64,000 nt of DNA from Streptomyces plumbidurans (lineage in GTDB: Bacteria > Actinomycetota > Actinomycetes > Streptomycetales > Streptomycetaceae): the NCBI RefSeq assembly GCF_019857225.1, contig NZ_JAFJSY010000020.1, forward strand, positions 47,176 to 111,175, read 5' to 3'. This document shows, piece after piece, positions 52,925 through 61,731 of the stretch. Position numbers and translations under genes: made by a program. Below the pieces are notes generated by a model, which had not been told where the DNA came from, did not search any database, and saw only the letters and a program-made list of their open reading frames with translations. Position 1 is the stretch's first letter, and every line of letters starts with the position of its first letter.

Positions 52925-53440
52925 TCAGTCACGCAGGCCGTTGAACCGACCCTGGTGGTAGAGCAGCGGGCGGCCCGGACCCGTGGGGTCGCCCAGCACC
53001 ACCTCGGCCAGCACGATGCGCTGGTCGGCGGCGGGCACGCGCCCGATGACCCGGCACACCAGCCAGGCCAGGACGCCGTCGAGCACGGGAACGCCCTCGG
53101 GTCCCTCGCGCCAGTTCGTGGGCGCGCCGAAGCGGTCGGCGCCGCTGCGGGCGAAGGTGGCGGCCAGCTCCTGCTGGTGCTCGCCGAGTATGTGGACTCC
53201 GACGTGGTCGGCCGAGGAGATCGCCGGCCAGCTCGACGCCCCGGTGCTGATGCCGAAGGAGAGCATCGGGGGCTCCGCGGAGACCGAGGTGAGGGAGGTG
53301 GCGGTGAAGCCGACCGGACCCGACGCGCCCCGCGCCGTGATCACGGCGACCCCCGCGGCGTGCCGGCGGAAGACGGAGCGCAGGAGGTCGGGAGAGGCGA
53401 GCTGAGGGGTGCGGGTGCCGAGATCGGGCGTGGCCGTCAT
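52925..53440 (-). CDS. Flavin reductase-domain (split-barrel) protein
   Basis: A 171-aa FMN/FAD-binding reductase of the HpaC type that supplies reduced flavin to a monooxygenase. Family features: FRRHAAGVAVITARG, GFTATSLTSVSAEPPML (flavin site), and the late RPLLYHQGRFNGL. ATG 53440 follows GAAGGAC. No two-component monooxygenase is adjacent, so its partner is elsewhere. The 265-bp gap to etfB has no gene. Confidence 0.88.
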   Translation of the reverse strand: MTATPDLGTRTPQLASPDLLRSVFRRHAAGVAVITARGASGPVGFTATSLTSVSAEPPMLSFGISTGASSWPAISSADHVGVHILGEHQQELAATFARSGADRFGAPTNWREGPEGVPVLDGVLAWLVCRVIGRVPAADQRIVLAEVVLGDPTGPGRPLLYHQGRFNGLRD

Positions 53441-53648
53441 GGAGTTGTCCTTCTGGGGAGAGGGGCAAGCTGGTCCGTGGCTGCTCAACAGTCCGGACAG
53501 CGCGCGCTCGCGGTGCGGGCCAGATCGACATGAGCCCGCCCGAAGAGAAGGATTTCCTTGGGCATACGGTCAGGCTGACGATACGTGGCGCACACAGTCA
53601 AGTACGTTCCGGCATCTGGGAGATGGCTCACCCCGGCGATCACGGCCG

Positions 53649-54077
53649 TCAGACCGCCTCCCCGAGGGCCGCGATGACGTCGGCCTTGCGCGGCTGGCCG
53701 GTGGCGCGCCGTACGACCCGGCCGTCGGCGTCGAGGACCAGCACGGTCGGCGTCTTGAGGATGTCGAGTTCGCGTACGAGGTCCAGGTGGTCCTCCGCGT
53801 CGATCTCCACATGGGTCACGCCGGGGACCAGGCCGGCCACCTCCCCGAGCACGCGCCGGGTGGCCCGGCAGGGGGCGCAGAAGGCGCTGGAGAACTGCAC
53901 GAGCGTGGCTCGTTCGCCCAGCTCACTGCCCAGGTCGGCCGTTCCGAGCCGTTTCCCTTCGTCGCGCCCACGCACGCGTACCCTCCCGCTTCGCCGCCGC
54001 TGCAGCACTCCGTAGGCGCTCGCCGCCACGAGCACCACCACGCACACCACAAGTCCGGTCATCACCTGCACAAGCAT
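53649..54077 (-). CDS. Membrane-anchored thioredoxin-fold protein
   Basis: A 142-aa thioredoxin with one N-terminal membrane helix (about 6-25) and a thioredoxin domain carrying redox site FCAPC near residue 67. The cis-Pro loop LKTPTVLVLD is also present. Topology with the basic RRRSGRVRVRGR after the helix suggests a cytoplasmic domain. It is divergent (60-bp gap) from a DUF4395 membrane protein; this pairing is conserved in actinobacteria. The start could also be the ATG at 54062. Confidence 0.88.
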   Translation of the reverse strand: MLVQVMTGLVVCVVVLVAASAYGVLQRRRSGRVRVRGRDEGKRLGTADLGSELGERATLVQFSSAFCAPCRATRRVLGEVAGLVPGVTHVEIDAEDHLDLVRELDILKTPTVLVLDADGRVVRRATGQPRKADVIAALGEAV

Positions 54078-54137
54078 TCATGAGACTGCAAAGATTCCCG
54101 CCTCCACGAATCGTTCCCGTTGCGGAATGCTTGATTC

Positions 54138-54545
54138 ATGGACATCGATGTGAGGGGGCCGCGCTTCGGGGCGGCCGTGACGACCGTCGTCCTCGCGGTC
54201 GTGCTGATCACCGGCAGCGTCTGGCTGCTGGCCTGGCAGACGCTGGCGTTCGCGCTGGGCGCGGCGGGCGGTGTCGGGCGCTCGCCGTACGGCTGGCTCT
54301 TCCGCAGGGCCGTACGCCCACGGCTCGGGCCGCCGCGCGAGTTCGAGCCGCCGGAGCCGCCGCGGTTCGCTCAGGCCGTGGGCCTGGTCTTCGCCGGCCT
54401 GGGGCTGGTCGGCTTCGTGCTCGGCCCGGCCTGGCTGGGGCTCGCCGCGACCGCCGCCGCGCTGGCCGCGGCCTTCCTCAACGCCGCCTTCGCGTACTGC
54501 CTGGGGTGCGAGATGTACCTGGTGCTACGCCGCGTCACTACGTGA
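54138..54545 (+). CDS. DUF4395 membrane protein
   Basis: A 135-aa protein with about four hydrophobic segments, beginning MDIDVRGPRFGAAVTT, the classic DUF4395 start. It ends with FAYCLGCEMYLV, a CxxC pair at the membrane edge that could exchange electrons with the divergent thioredoxin. Members are associated with thiol-redox and sulphur-transfer genes; the molecular role is not established. Confidence 0.87.
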   Translation: MDIDVRGPRFGAAVTTVVLAVVLITGSVWLLAWQTLAFALGAAGGVGRSPYGWLFRRAVRPRLGPPREFEPPEPPRFAQAVGLVFAGLGLVGFVLGPAWLGLAATAAALAAAFLNAAFAYCLGCEMYLVLRRVTT

Positions 54546-54693
54546 CGAGAATCTCGCCACGCTACGGCACCAGGACTGGCCACCCACTCGTTATCTGGGG
54601 CACGATCTGCGCAATGCCGTATACCTACGGCTGCGTAACTTTCCCGCCCGGGGGAACCCCCTTCCCAGGCAGAGAGAAGGGTCCACCCCGTTC

Positions 54694-55422
54694 ATGGCTG
54701 AGCTTGTCTACCGTCCCGTCATCGGCTTCGCGAAGGCGTTGTTCAGCGCCTGGGATCTCAAGATCGACTGCAAGGGTTCGGAGAACATCCCACGCTCGGG
54801 CGGTGCGGTGCTGGTGAGCAACCACATCAGCTATCTGGACTTCATCTTCGACGGCTTCGCTGCGCTTCCCCAGAAGCGTCTGGTCCGCTTCATGGCCAAG
54901 GAGTCGGTCTTCCGGCACAGGATCTCCGGTCCGCTGATGCGCGGTATGAAGCACATCCCGGTGGACCGCGAGCAGGGCGAGCAGGCGTACGCGCACGCGC
55001 TCGACTCCCTGCGGTCCGGCGAGATCGTCGGGGTCTTCCCCGAGGCCACCATCTCGCAGTCCTTCACCCTGAAGAGCTTCAAGACGGGCGCCGCCCGTCT
55101 GGCGCAGGAGGCTGGCGTCCCGCTGATCCCGGTGGCCCTGTGGGGCACGCAGCGCCTGTGGACCAAGGGCCACCCGCGCAACTTCAAGCGCAGCCACACC
55201 CCGATCACCATCCGCGTCGGCGAGGCGCTCGAGGCTTCCAAGGACAAGTACGCGGGCGCCATCACCCGCCAGCTGCGCGAGCGGGTCCAGGAACTCCTGG
55301 AGGCCGCCCAGCGTGCCTACCCCGTGCGGCCCAAGGGCCCGCACGACACCTGGTGGATGCCCGCCCACCTGGGCGGCACGGCGCCGACTCCGGAGCAGGT
55401 GAAGGCGGCCGAGGCACGCTGA
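54694..55422 (+). CDS. 1-acyl-sn-glycerol-3-phosphate acyltransferase-family enzyme
   Basis: A 242-aa PlsC-type acyltransferase of phospholipid synthesis. The catalytic NHISYLD (HX4D) is near residue 48, the FPEATISQSFTL substrate-binding loop (EGTR variant) near 120, and VPLIPVALWGTQRLW near 150. The long 148-bp leader after the DUF4395 gene includes an AT-containing segment that may hold its promoter. The stop is 4 nt from the convergent B3/4 gene. Confidence 0.88.
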   Translation: MAELVYRPVIGFAKALFSAWDLKIDCKGSENIPRSGGAVLVSNHISYLDFIFDGFAALPQKRLVRFMAKESVFRHRISGPLMRGMKHIPVDREQGEQAYAHALDSLRSGEIVGVFPEATISQSFTLKSFKTGAARLAQEAGVPLIPVALWGTQRLWTKGHPRNFKRSHTPITIRVGEALEASKDKYAGAITRQLRERVQELLEAAQRAYPVRPKGPHDTWWMPAHLGGTAPTPEQVKAAEAR

Positions 55423-55426
55423 ATCG

Positions 55427-56119
55427 TCACTTCGGGGCGTGGACGGTGATCGGCGCCCCGGGGCTGAACTTCTCCAGGAGTTCGACGAGTTCGGCGCCCG
55501 CCCGCTCGACCGCGGCGACGGGCATCGGGGCGAGGCTCTCCAGCAGGAAGATGCCCGAAACGGTGCTCTCGGTCAGGCGGGTGCGAGGGCCCTGCCGCCA
55601 GTTCCAGCGGCGGCACGTCACGCCTGTCCCGTCGCGCCAGACCACCTCGCCGGCGTCGGGGTGCTCGACGACCTCCTCGCCGCCCGCCACGGTCACGAAG
55701 TCCTCGTCCCCTGCGGCCCGCACGAGCCGCATGCCGCCGGTGATGTGATCGATGTCCTCGCCCCCGACGGGGATCAGATGGGCGACGCTGATGGCGTTGT
55801 AGAGGTCGACGAGGAGGTTGATGCGGGGCAGTCCCGCGTCCGAGAGGGCTCGCCTGGCCAGGGCTTCCGCGGAGTTGCGGGTGCGTGAGGGCTTGGAGCC
55901 GAACGCCGTGTAGATCTCGCGCCAGGCCGCCATGTGCGGGTCCTCGTGCGGGGCGCGGCCGTCCAGGCGGGCGGCGAGACGCCTGGCCGCGTCGTCGAGG
56001 AGCGCCGAACTGTCCTGCGTGCTCGGCCCGTTGGTCAGGCCGTGCGCCTCGATCGCGAGGTGGGTGAAGCCGGGCGCGAGAGCGCGCACCTCGTCGGACA
56101 CGGTCAGGGAGAGAGTCAT
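55427..56119 (-). CDS. B3/4 (PheRS-type editing) domain protein
   Basis: A 230-aa stand-alone protein built on the B3/4 domain of phenylalanyl-tRNA synthetase beta. Recognisable segments: YTAFGSKPSRTRNSAEAL, LPRINLLVDLYNAISVAHLIPVGGEDID and the late STVSGIFLLES. Such proteins may edit mischarged tRNA or bind amino acids; activity is unproven. It is 9 nt downstream of a transglutaminase-like gene on the same strand, so they form an operon. Confidence 0.88.
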   Translation of the reverse strand: MTLSLTVSDEVRALAPGFTHLAIEAHGLTNGPSTQDSSALLDDAARRLAARLDGRAPHEDPHMAAWREIYTAFGSKPSRTRNSAEALARRALSDAGLPRINLLVDLYNAISVAHLIPVGGEDIDHITGGMRLVRAAGDEDFVTVAGGEEVVEHPDAGEVVWRDGTGVTCRRWNWRQGPRTRLTESTVSGIFLLESLAPMPVAAVERAGAELVELLEKFSPGAPITVHAPK

Positions 56120-56128
56120 CGCCTTGCC

Positions 56129-56701
56129 TCAGAGTGCGCGCGGGAGCGTCCTCCAGAGTTGGGCCCGGTCACGGGCGGCCCGCAGAACGCTCAGTACGGT
56201 CGGATGGGGTTCAGCGTACAGCACCGGGTAGTCCATCTCATTGGACTTCGGGTCGGGCGCGAAGGCCAGCCGCTCACCCTGGAGGGAGAACTGGGCGTCC
56301 ACGCCCGGCTTGTTGCCGCGGGGGTCCTGTCGATGCCAGGCGCCGTTGAACCGCACGGCGACCAGGCCGTGCACCACGTCCAGCTTCTGGTAGCAGAGCG
56401 CGGTGGGGATGTCCTCGGCCCGCAGCAGCGCCGCCAGCGCGTGCGCTTTGGCGTAGCAGATGCCGGTGCCCTGCTCCAGCACGTCGGAGGCGCGCCAGGT
56501 GACGCGCGGATCGCCGGAGTCCTGCGAGTGCGGAATCGTGTCGCGTACGAACTCGAACGCGAGCCGTGCATAGGCATACGAGTCCGTCGCCCCGGCAGCC
56601 AGCCGGGCGGCCGTTTTCCGCACCAGCGGATGCCCATGGTCGATGGCCTCATCAGCGGCCAGATACGCGGACAAGTCAGGGGTGTTCTGGATCAGCTCCA
56701 T
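56129..56701 (-). CDS. Transglutaminase-like cysteine protease-fold protein
   Basis: A 190-aa transglutaminase-core protein with the triad visible: Cys in QGTGICYAKAHAL, His in DVVHGLVAVRF, and Asp in HRQDPRGNK. The fold is used for peptide hydrolysis or crosslinking. The start at 56701 (MELIQNTPDL) is the usual family start; a longer frame exists upstream without support. Operon with the B3/4 gene. Confidence 0.86.
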   Translation of the reverse strand: MELIQNTPDLSAYLAADEAIDHGHPLVRKTAARLAAGATDSYAYARLAFEFVRDTIPHSQDSGDPRVTWRASDVLEQGTGICYAKAHALAALLRAEDIPTALCYQKLDVVHGLVAVRFNGAWHRQDPRGNKPGVDAQFSLQGERLAFAPDPKSNEMDYPVLYAEPHPTVLSVLRAARDRAQLWRTLPRAL

Positions 56702-56782
56702 GCCCGCAGAGCATAGAAATGCGCTCACTCGACAGTCAATGACTTTTCGATTGCCCGCATATCTATGCATCACTTCACGGAG

Positions 56783-57856
56783 CTACTGGCGCGCCATCTC
56801 CTCCTTGAGCGCCGCCACGAACGCGTCCACGTCGTCCTCGGACGTGTCGAAGGCGCACATCCAGCGCACGACGCCCTCGTTCTCGTCCCAGAAGTAGAAC
56901 CGGAACCGCTTCTGCAGCCGCTCGCTCACCGCGTGCGGGAGCTTGGCGAACACGCCGTTGGCCTGCACCGGGTAGAGGATCTCCACGCCGTGCACGGCGC
57001 GCACGCCCTCGGCCAAGCGCTGGGCCATCTCGTTGGAGTGGCGGGCGTTGCGCAGCCACAGGTCCTTGGCGAGCAGCGCCTCCAACTGCACCGACACGAA
57101 GCGCATCTTGGAGGCGAGCTGCATGGACAGCTTGCGCAGATGCTTCATGTGGCTGACCGCACCCGGTTCGAGGACGACGACCGCCTCGCCGAACAGCGCA
57201 CCGTTCTTCGTCCCGCCCAGGGAGAGGATGTCGACGCCGACGGCATTGGTGAACGTCCGCATCGGGACGTCGAGGGAGGCGGCCGCGTTGGCTATCCGTG
57301 AGCCGTCCAGGTGCACCTTCATGCCGCGCGCGTGGGCGTGCTCGCAGATCGCGCGGATCTCGTCCGGCGTGTAGAGCGTGCCCAGCTCGGTGCTCTGGGT
57401 GATGGAGACGGCCTGCGGCATGGCGCGGTGCTCGTCGTCCCAGCCGTACGCCTGCCGGTCGATCAGCTCGGGCGTGAGCTTGCCGTCGGGCGTGGGCACG
57501 GTCAGCAGCTTCAGGCCGCCCATGCGCTCGGGCGCCCCGCCCTCGTCGACGTTGATGTGCGCGCTCTCGGCACAGATCACCGCGCCCCAGCGGTCGGTGA
57601 CCGCCTGGAGCGCGACGACGTTGGCGCCGGTGCCGTTGAAGACGGGGAACGCCTCCGCCGCGGCACCGAAGTGGCTGCGGACGACGCTCTGGAGGTTCTC
57701 GGTGTAGTCGTCCTCGCCGTACGCGACCTGGTGCCCGCCGTTGGCCAGGGCCAGGGCGGCGAGCACCTCCGGGTGGGCACCGGCGTAGTTGTCACTGGCG
57801 AAACCGCGGACCTCCGGGTCGTGATGACGACGCGCGTCGGTCCTTGGGGGGTTCAC
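56783..57856 (-). CDS. Threonine aldolase-family PLP enzyme
   Basis: A 357-aa fold-type I PLP enzyme of the beta-eliminating lyase/threonine aldolase group, cleaving L-threonine or related beta-hydroxy amino acids. The PLP lysine is in SLGGTKNGALFG. The N-terminal GFASDNYAGAHPEVL and the VHLDGSRIANAAASLDV segment are characteristic. The GTG start overlaps the SDR stop (GTGA), so it is the third gene of a coupled operon with DUF6421 and SDR proteins. Confidence 0.88.
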   Translation of the reverse strand: MNPPRTDARRHHDPEVRGFASDNYAGAHPEVLAALALANGGHQVAYGEDDYTENLQSVVRSHFGAAAEAFPVFNGTGANVVALQAVTDRWGAVICAESAHINVDEGGAPERMGGLKLLTVPTPDGKLTPELIDRQAYGWDDEHRAMPQAVSITQSTELGTLYTPDEIRAICEHAHARGMKVHLDGSRIANAAASLDVPMRTFTNAVGVDILSLGGTKNGALFGEAVVVLEPGAVSHMKHLRKLSMQLASKMRFVSVQLEALLAKDLWLRNARHSNEMAQRLAEGVRAVHGVEILYPVQANGVFAKLPHAVSERLQKRFRFYFWDENEGVVRWMCAFDTSEDDVDAFVAALKEEMARQ

Positions 57857-58647
57857 GGCTTCTCGGTCAGCCACAGACGCTTTCCGTTCACTTCGGCGGC
57901 AGACTTGCTCCAGACGTCGGTGATGGCCTCGGCCAGGTCCTTGACGTCCGTGAAGCCCGCGAACTTCGCGTTGGGGCGCTCGGCGCGCATCGCGTCGTGC
58001 ACCAACGCCTTCACCACCAGGATCGCAGCCGCCGAGGAGAGCCCTTCGGCGCCCTGCGCCTTGCGGAAGAAGTCGGCCAGGGCCAGCGTCCAGGCCTCGG
58101 CCGCGGCCTTGGCGGCGGCGTACGCGGCGTTCCCCGCGGTCGGCCTGCTGGCGCCTGCGGCGCTGATCAGGACGTAGCGGCCGCGGTCGCTGCGCTGCAG
58201 GGCCTCGGAGAAGGCGAGGGAGGTGTGCTGCACGGTCCGGATGAGCAGCAGCTCCAGGAAGTCCCAGTCGTCGAGGCTGGTCTTGATGAAGGTCTCGCTG
58301 CCGCGCCAGCCGCCGACGAGATGGACCAGGCCGTCGACGCGGCCGAACTCCTTCTCGATGTGCTGGGCCCACTCCTTGGTGGCGTCCAGGTCCAGCAGGT
58401 CGACGGGCTCACCGGTGACGGTGGCACCGCCCGACGCGTAGCGGGCCGCGTCCACGGCTTCCGCGAGCCGTACGGGATCGTTGTCGGCGGCGACGACGGT
58501 CGCACCCGACTCGGCCAGCCGGAGCAGTGCCTCCCGCCCCGCGGGTCCGCCGCCGCCGGCGACCGCGATCACCGCACCGCTGAGAGCTCCGTTCCCCGCC
58601 ATGGTCTTCGCCTCCTGAGCCACGTTCTCGGTGGTGCGGTCGCTCAC
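57853..58647 (-). CDS. Short-chain dehydrogenase/reductase
   Basis: A 264-aa SDR. The cofactor loop is VAGGGGPAGREAL (about 29-41) with an acidic AADNDP after beta-2, suggesting NAD. Active-site Tyr and Lys are in AAYAAAKAA with Ser in LISAAGAS. A 24-residue N-terminal extension precedes the Rossmann fold; an internal ATG at MAGNGALSG is an alternative start. The GTG overlaps the DUF6421 stop, and its stop overlaps the aldolase start. The substrate may be the beta-hydroxy amino acid or aldehyde handled by the aldolase. Confidence 0.87.
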   Translation of the reverse strand: MSDRTTENVAQEAKTMAGNGALSGAVIAVAGGGGPAGREALLRLAESGATVVAADNDPVRLAEAVDAARYASGGATVTGEPVDLLDLDATKEWAQHIEKEFGRVDGLVHLVGGWRGSETFIKTSLDDWDFLELLLIRTVQHTSLAFSEALQRSDRGRYVLISAAGASRPTAGNAAYAAAKAAAEAWTLALADFFRKAQGAEGLSSAAAILVVKALVHDAMRAERPNAKFAGFTDVKDLAEAITDVWSKSAAEVNGKRLWLTEKP

Positions 58648-60041
58648 GCGGCGACCCGTTCCGCGCTCTCCGCCGTGATGCCCTTGGTGGAGGCAATCAC
58701 GTTCTTCAGCTTCTTGGAGAGGGCTTCATAGAACATGCTCAGCGGAAACTCGTCGGGAAGCACGTCATCGACGAGCTTTCGCGGCGGCAGGGTCAGGTCG
58801 AGGGCGTCCGGACCCTTGGCCCAGCGGGACCCTGGGTGCGGTGACAGATAGGTGGCGACCAGCTCGTATCCGGCGAACCAGTGCACGAGCTTGGGGCGGT
58901 CGATGCCGTCGCGGTAGAGCTTCTCTATCTCGGCGCACAGCTGGTTGGTGACCTGCGGGGCGCGCTGCCAGTCGATGAACAGCTTGTTGTCGGTCCAGCG
59001 GACCACGTCGTGCTTGTGCAGGTAGGCGAAGAGCAGCTGGCCGCCGAGGCCGTCGTAGTTGCGCACGCGCTCGCCGGTGACCGGGAAGCGGAACATCCGG
59101 TCGAAGAGGACCGCGTACTGCACGTCACGGGCCTGCGGGACGCCGTCGTCCGCCAGCTTCACGGCCTCCTTGAAGGCGGTGAGGTCGCAGCGCAGCTCCT
59201 CCAGGCCGTACATCCAGAACGGCTGGCGCTGCTTGATCATGAACGGGTCGAAGGGCAGGTCGCCGTGGCTGTGGGTGCGGTCGTGGACCATGTCCCACAG
59301 CACGAAGGCCTCCTCGCAGCGCCGCTGGTCGTGGACCAGCGCGGCGACGTCCTCGGGCAGCTCGATGCCCAGGATGTCGACGGCGGCCTCGGTGACCCGG
59401 CGGAAGCGCGCGGCCTCGCGGTCGCAGAAGATGCCGCCCCAGGAGAATCGTTCCGGCGCCTCGCGCACGGCGATGGTCTCGGGGAAGAGGACGGCGGAGT
59501 TGGTGTCGTAGCCGGCCGTGAAGTCCTCGAACCTGATGCCGCAGAACAGCGGGTTGTCGTAGCGGGTGCGCTCCAGCTCGGACAGCCACTCGGGCCACAC
59601 CATGGTGAGCACGACCGCTTCGAGGTTGCGGTCCGGGTTGCCGTTCTGCGTGTACATGGGGAAGACGACCAGGTGCTGCAGGCCGTCCGTGCGCATCGCC
59701 GCGGGCTGGAAGGCCAGCAGCGAGTCGAGGAAGTCGGGCACCTCGAAGCCGCCCTCGGCCCAGCGGCGAAGGTCCTTGGCCAGGGCCTCGTGGTAGTCGC
59801 TGTCGTGCGCGAGCAGCGGGGAGAGCTCGCGCACGGCCGCGACGACACGCTCGACCGCGGCCTCGGCGTCCGCGCGCCGCGGAGCACCCTCGGCCGCGAA
59901 GTCGATCGACCCGTCCTTGGACTGCCATGGCCGGATCAGCTCCACGGCATCCTTGAGCACCGGCCACGCCGGGTGCTCGACCACCCTGGTCGCAGGAGGA
60001 ATCTCATCCCCCGAAGCCGCCTGCACAAGAATTTCCGTCAT
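58644..60041 (-). CDS. DUF6421 family protein
   Basis: A 465-aa soluble protein of unknown function, recalled as actinobacterial DUF6421. It is rich in aromatic residues and has a striking DMVHDRTHSHGDLPFDPF segment (about 250-268) with three His and two Asp that could bind metal. YDNPLFCGIRFEDFTAGYDT and NYDGLGGQLLFAYLHKHDV also look conserved. GGAGG precedes the ATG by 7 nt. It heads a translationally coupled operon with an SDR and a threonine aldolase, pointing to amino-acid metabolism. Confidence 0.78.
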   Translation of the reverse strand: MTEILVQAASGDEIPPATRVVEHPAWPVLKDAVELIRPWQSKDGSIDFAAEGAPRRADAEAAVERVVAAVRELSPLLAHDSDYHEALAKDLRRWAEGGFEVPDFLDSLLAFQPAAMRTDGLQHLVVFPMYTQNGNPDRNLEAVVLTMVWPEWLSELERTRYDNPLFCGIRFEDFTAGYDTNSAVLFPETIAVREAPERFSWGGIFCDREAARFRRVTEAAVDILGIELPEDVAALVHDQRRCEEAFVLWDMVHDRTHSHGDLPFDPFMIKQRQPFWMYGLEELRCDLTAFKEAVKLADDGVPQARDVQYAVLFDRMFRFPVTGERVRNYDGLGGQLLFAYLHKHDVVRWTDNKLFIDWQRAPQVTNQLCAEIEKLYRDGIDRPKLVHWFAGYELVATYLSPHPGSRWAKGPDALDLTLPPRKLVDDVLPDEFPLSMFYEALSKKLKNVIASTKGITAESAERVAA

Positions 60042-60425
60042 GTCCCATCCTCCACGGGAGAAGCTCGCGTATCGAGACCGTATACATATGAGCTTCCTTT
60101 CAGCAAGGAGAGACCCGGGAGATTATCCTGCGCAACCGCATGGTCACCGAAGTTTTTTCTGTCAGACGCGGTGAAGGCCGCCGTTCCGGGTATGCGTGCC
60201 CTCCCCGCGGGTAGGGGTGGGGGGTCAATGTCCGCAGGACTCGCCCACGCCAGGGTGACGGCGCCCGGCGGCACCGGCCGAAATCGCCCCGTACGCCACG
60301 CCGATCGCCTGTGTACGAGCGGGTTCATCGCGAGACGGGGCCGTTAGGCTGCGGCTCTGCCCGCGTGGCCGTCCGCTCCGGTCGCGCGCGAAGCCGAGCC
60401 GCCGTCGACGGAAGCGAGTTGAACC
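60042..60425. other. Divergent control region, 384 bp
   Basis: The interval lies between the DUF6421 operon and the GDPD gene. The first ~120 bases (60070-60170) are less GC-rich and probably contain the DUF6421 promoter. A TAGGCT hexamer at 60345-60350 is a possible -10 for GDPD. I found no RNA gene or credible ORF. Confidence 0.5.
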
Positions 60426-61109
60426 TTGAACTTCCTTACCATCGGTCACCGCGGGGTCATGGGTGTCGAACCCGAGAACACCCTCCGTTCCTTCGTCGCC
60501 GCCCAGCACGCCGGGCTCGACGTGATCGAACTCGATCTGCATCTGAGCAAGGACGGCGCCCTCGTCGTCATGCACGACACCGACGTGGACCGCACGACCG
60601 ACGGAACCGGCCCGATCGCCGAGAAGACCCTCTCGGAGCTGCGCGCCCTGGACGCGGGTCGCGGGGAGCACGTGCCGGTCTTCGAGGAGGTCCTGGACGC
60701 GGTGAACGCCCCGCTGCAGGCCGAGATCAAGGACGTGCAGGCGGCCAGGGCGCTGGCCGAGGTCATGCTCAAGCGCGACCTGGTCGCCCGCGTGGAGGTG
60801 TCCTCCTTCCACGACGAGGCGGTCGCCGAGATCACCCGGCTGGTGCCCGGCGTCCGGACCGCGCTGATCGGCAGCCGCTACGGCACCGACATCGTGGACC
60901 GCGCGGTCGAGGTCGGCGCCTCCACCGTCTGTCTCAACATCCGCCGGCTGACGCTGGAGATCACCGAGCAGGCCCGCAAGGCGGACCTGAGGGTCATCGG
61001 CTGGGTGGTGAACACGCAGGACCATCTCCGTCTCGTACGGGCCCTGCAACTGGACGGCGCGACCACCGACTACCCGGAGATCAAGCGCACCGGCCGCTTC
61101 ACGGCGTGA
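60426..61109 (+). CDS. Glycerophosphodiester phosphodiesterase
   Basis: A 227-aa cytosolic GDPD that hydrolyses glycerophosphodiesters to glycerol-3-phosphate and an alcohol. The metal and catalytic residues are clear: GHRGVMGVEPENT at the N-terminus and VIELDLHLSKDGALVVMHD. The TTG start at 60426 gives the conserved N-terminus with GGAAG 11 nt upstream; no ATG or GTG nearby preserves it. No signal peptide. Confidence 0.9.
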   Translation: MNFLTIGHRGVMGVEPENTLRSFVAAQHAGLDVIELDLHLSKDGALVVMHDTDVDRTTDGTGPIAEKTLSELRALDAGRGEHVPVFEEVLDAVNAPLQAEIKDVQAARALAEVMLKRDLVARVEVSSFHDEAVAEITRLVPGVRTALIGSRYGTDIVDRAVEVGASTVCLNIRRLTLEITEQARKADLRVIGWVVNTQDHLRLVRALQLDGATTDYPEIKRTGRFTA

Positions 61110-61115
61110 AGCGGC
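61093..61115. terminator. Hairpin at the end of the GDPD gene
   Basis: An 8-bp perfect stem (61093-61100 with 61108-61115) overlaps the GDPD stop codon and faces the convergent GNAT gene 9 nt away. It may serve both. Confidence 0.65.
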
Positions 61116-61124
61116 GCGCGAACG

Positions 61125-61661
61125 TCACGTCAGCTCCTTGACCAGCAGCTCGAACTGCAGGTCGGCGCGCTGCGGAATGCCGAAGCGCTCGTCGCCGTAC
61201 GGGAACGGCGTCATCCGTCCCGTACGGCGGTAGCCGCGCCGCTCGTACCAGGCGATGAGGTCCTCGCGCACGGAGATCACGGTCATGTGCATCTCGCGCA
61301 CGCCCCAGTCCTCGCGCGCCGTCCGCTCCGCCTCCGCGATGATCACCTTGCCCAGGCCCGCGCCCTGCAGCCGGGGGCTGACGGCGAACATCCCGAAGTA
61401 GGCGTGCTCACCGCGGTGTTCGAGCTGGCAGCAGGCGATCACCTCGCCGTCCCGCTCGACCGTGAGCAGCCGGGAGTCCGGCGACTTGATGACGTCGAGC
61501 ACGCCCTCGGGGTCGGTGCGCTGTCCTTCCAGGATGTCCGCCTCGGTGGTCCAGCCGGTCCTGCTGGAGTCCCCGCGGTAGGCGGACTCGATCAGCACGA
61601 CCAGGGCGTCGACATCGGCATCGGTGGCATCGCGGAAAGTCAGTCCGGCGGCGGTCTCCAT
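61125..61661 (-). CDS. GNAT-family N-acetyltransferase
   Basis: A 178-aa acetyltransferase. The acetyl-CoA loop is in MFAVSPRLQGAGLGKVII and the C-terminal motif WYERRGYRRTG is typical. The ATG at 61661 follows AGGAGAG by 8 nt; a 24-codon upstream extension is unsupported. Substrate unknown. It is divergent from a VOC-family gene with only 70 bp between starts. Confidence 0.88.
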   Translation of the reverse strand: METAAGLTFRDATDADVDALVVLIESAYRGDSSRTGWTTEADILEGQRTDPEGVLDVIKSPDSRLLTVERDGEVIACCQLEHRGEHAYFGMFAVSPRLQGAGLGKVIIAEAERTAREDWGVREMHMTVISVREDLIAWYERRGYRRTGRMTPFPYGDERFGIPQRADLQFELLVKELT

Positions 61662-61731
61662 GGGGTCGGCTCTCCTGTCTCGGCGCGGCGCGGGCTCCGA
61701 AGAGAGTAACGCCGCCACTAGGCTCCGACGC

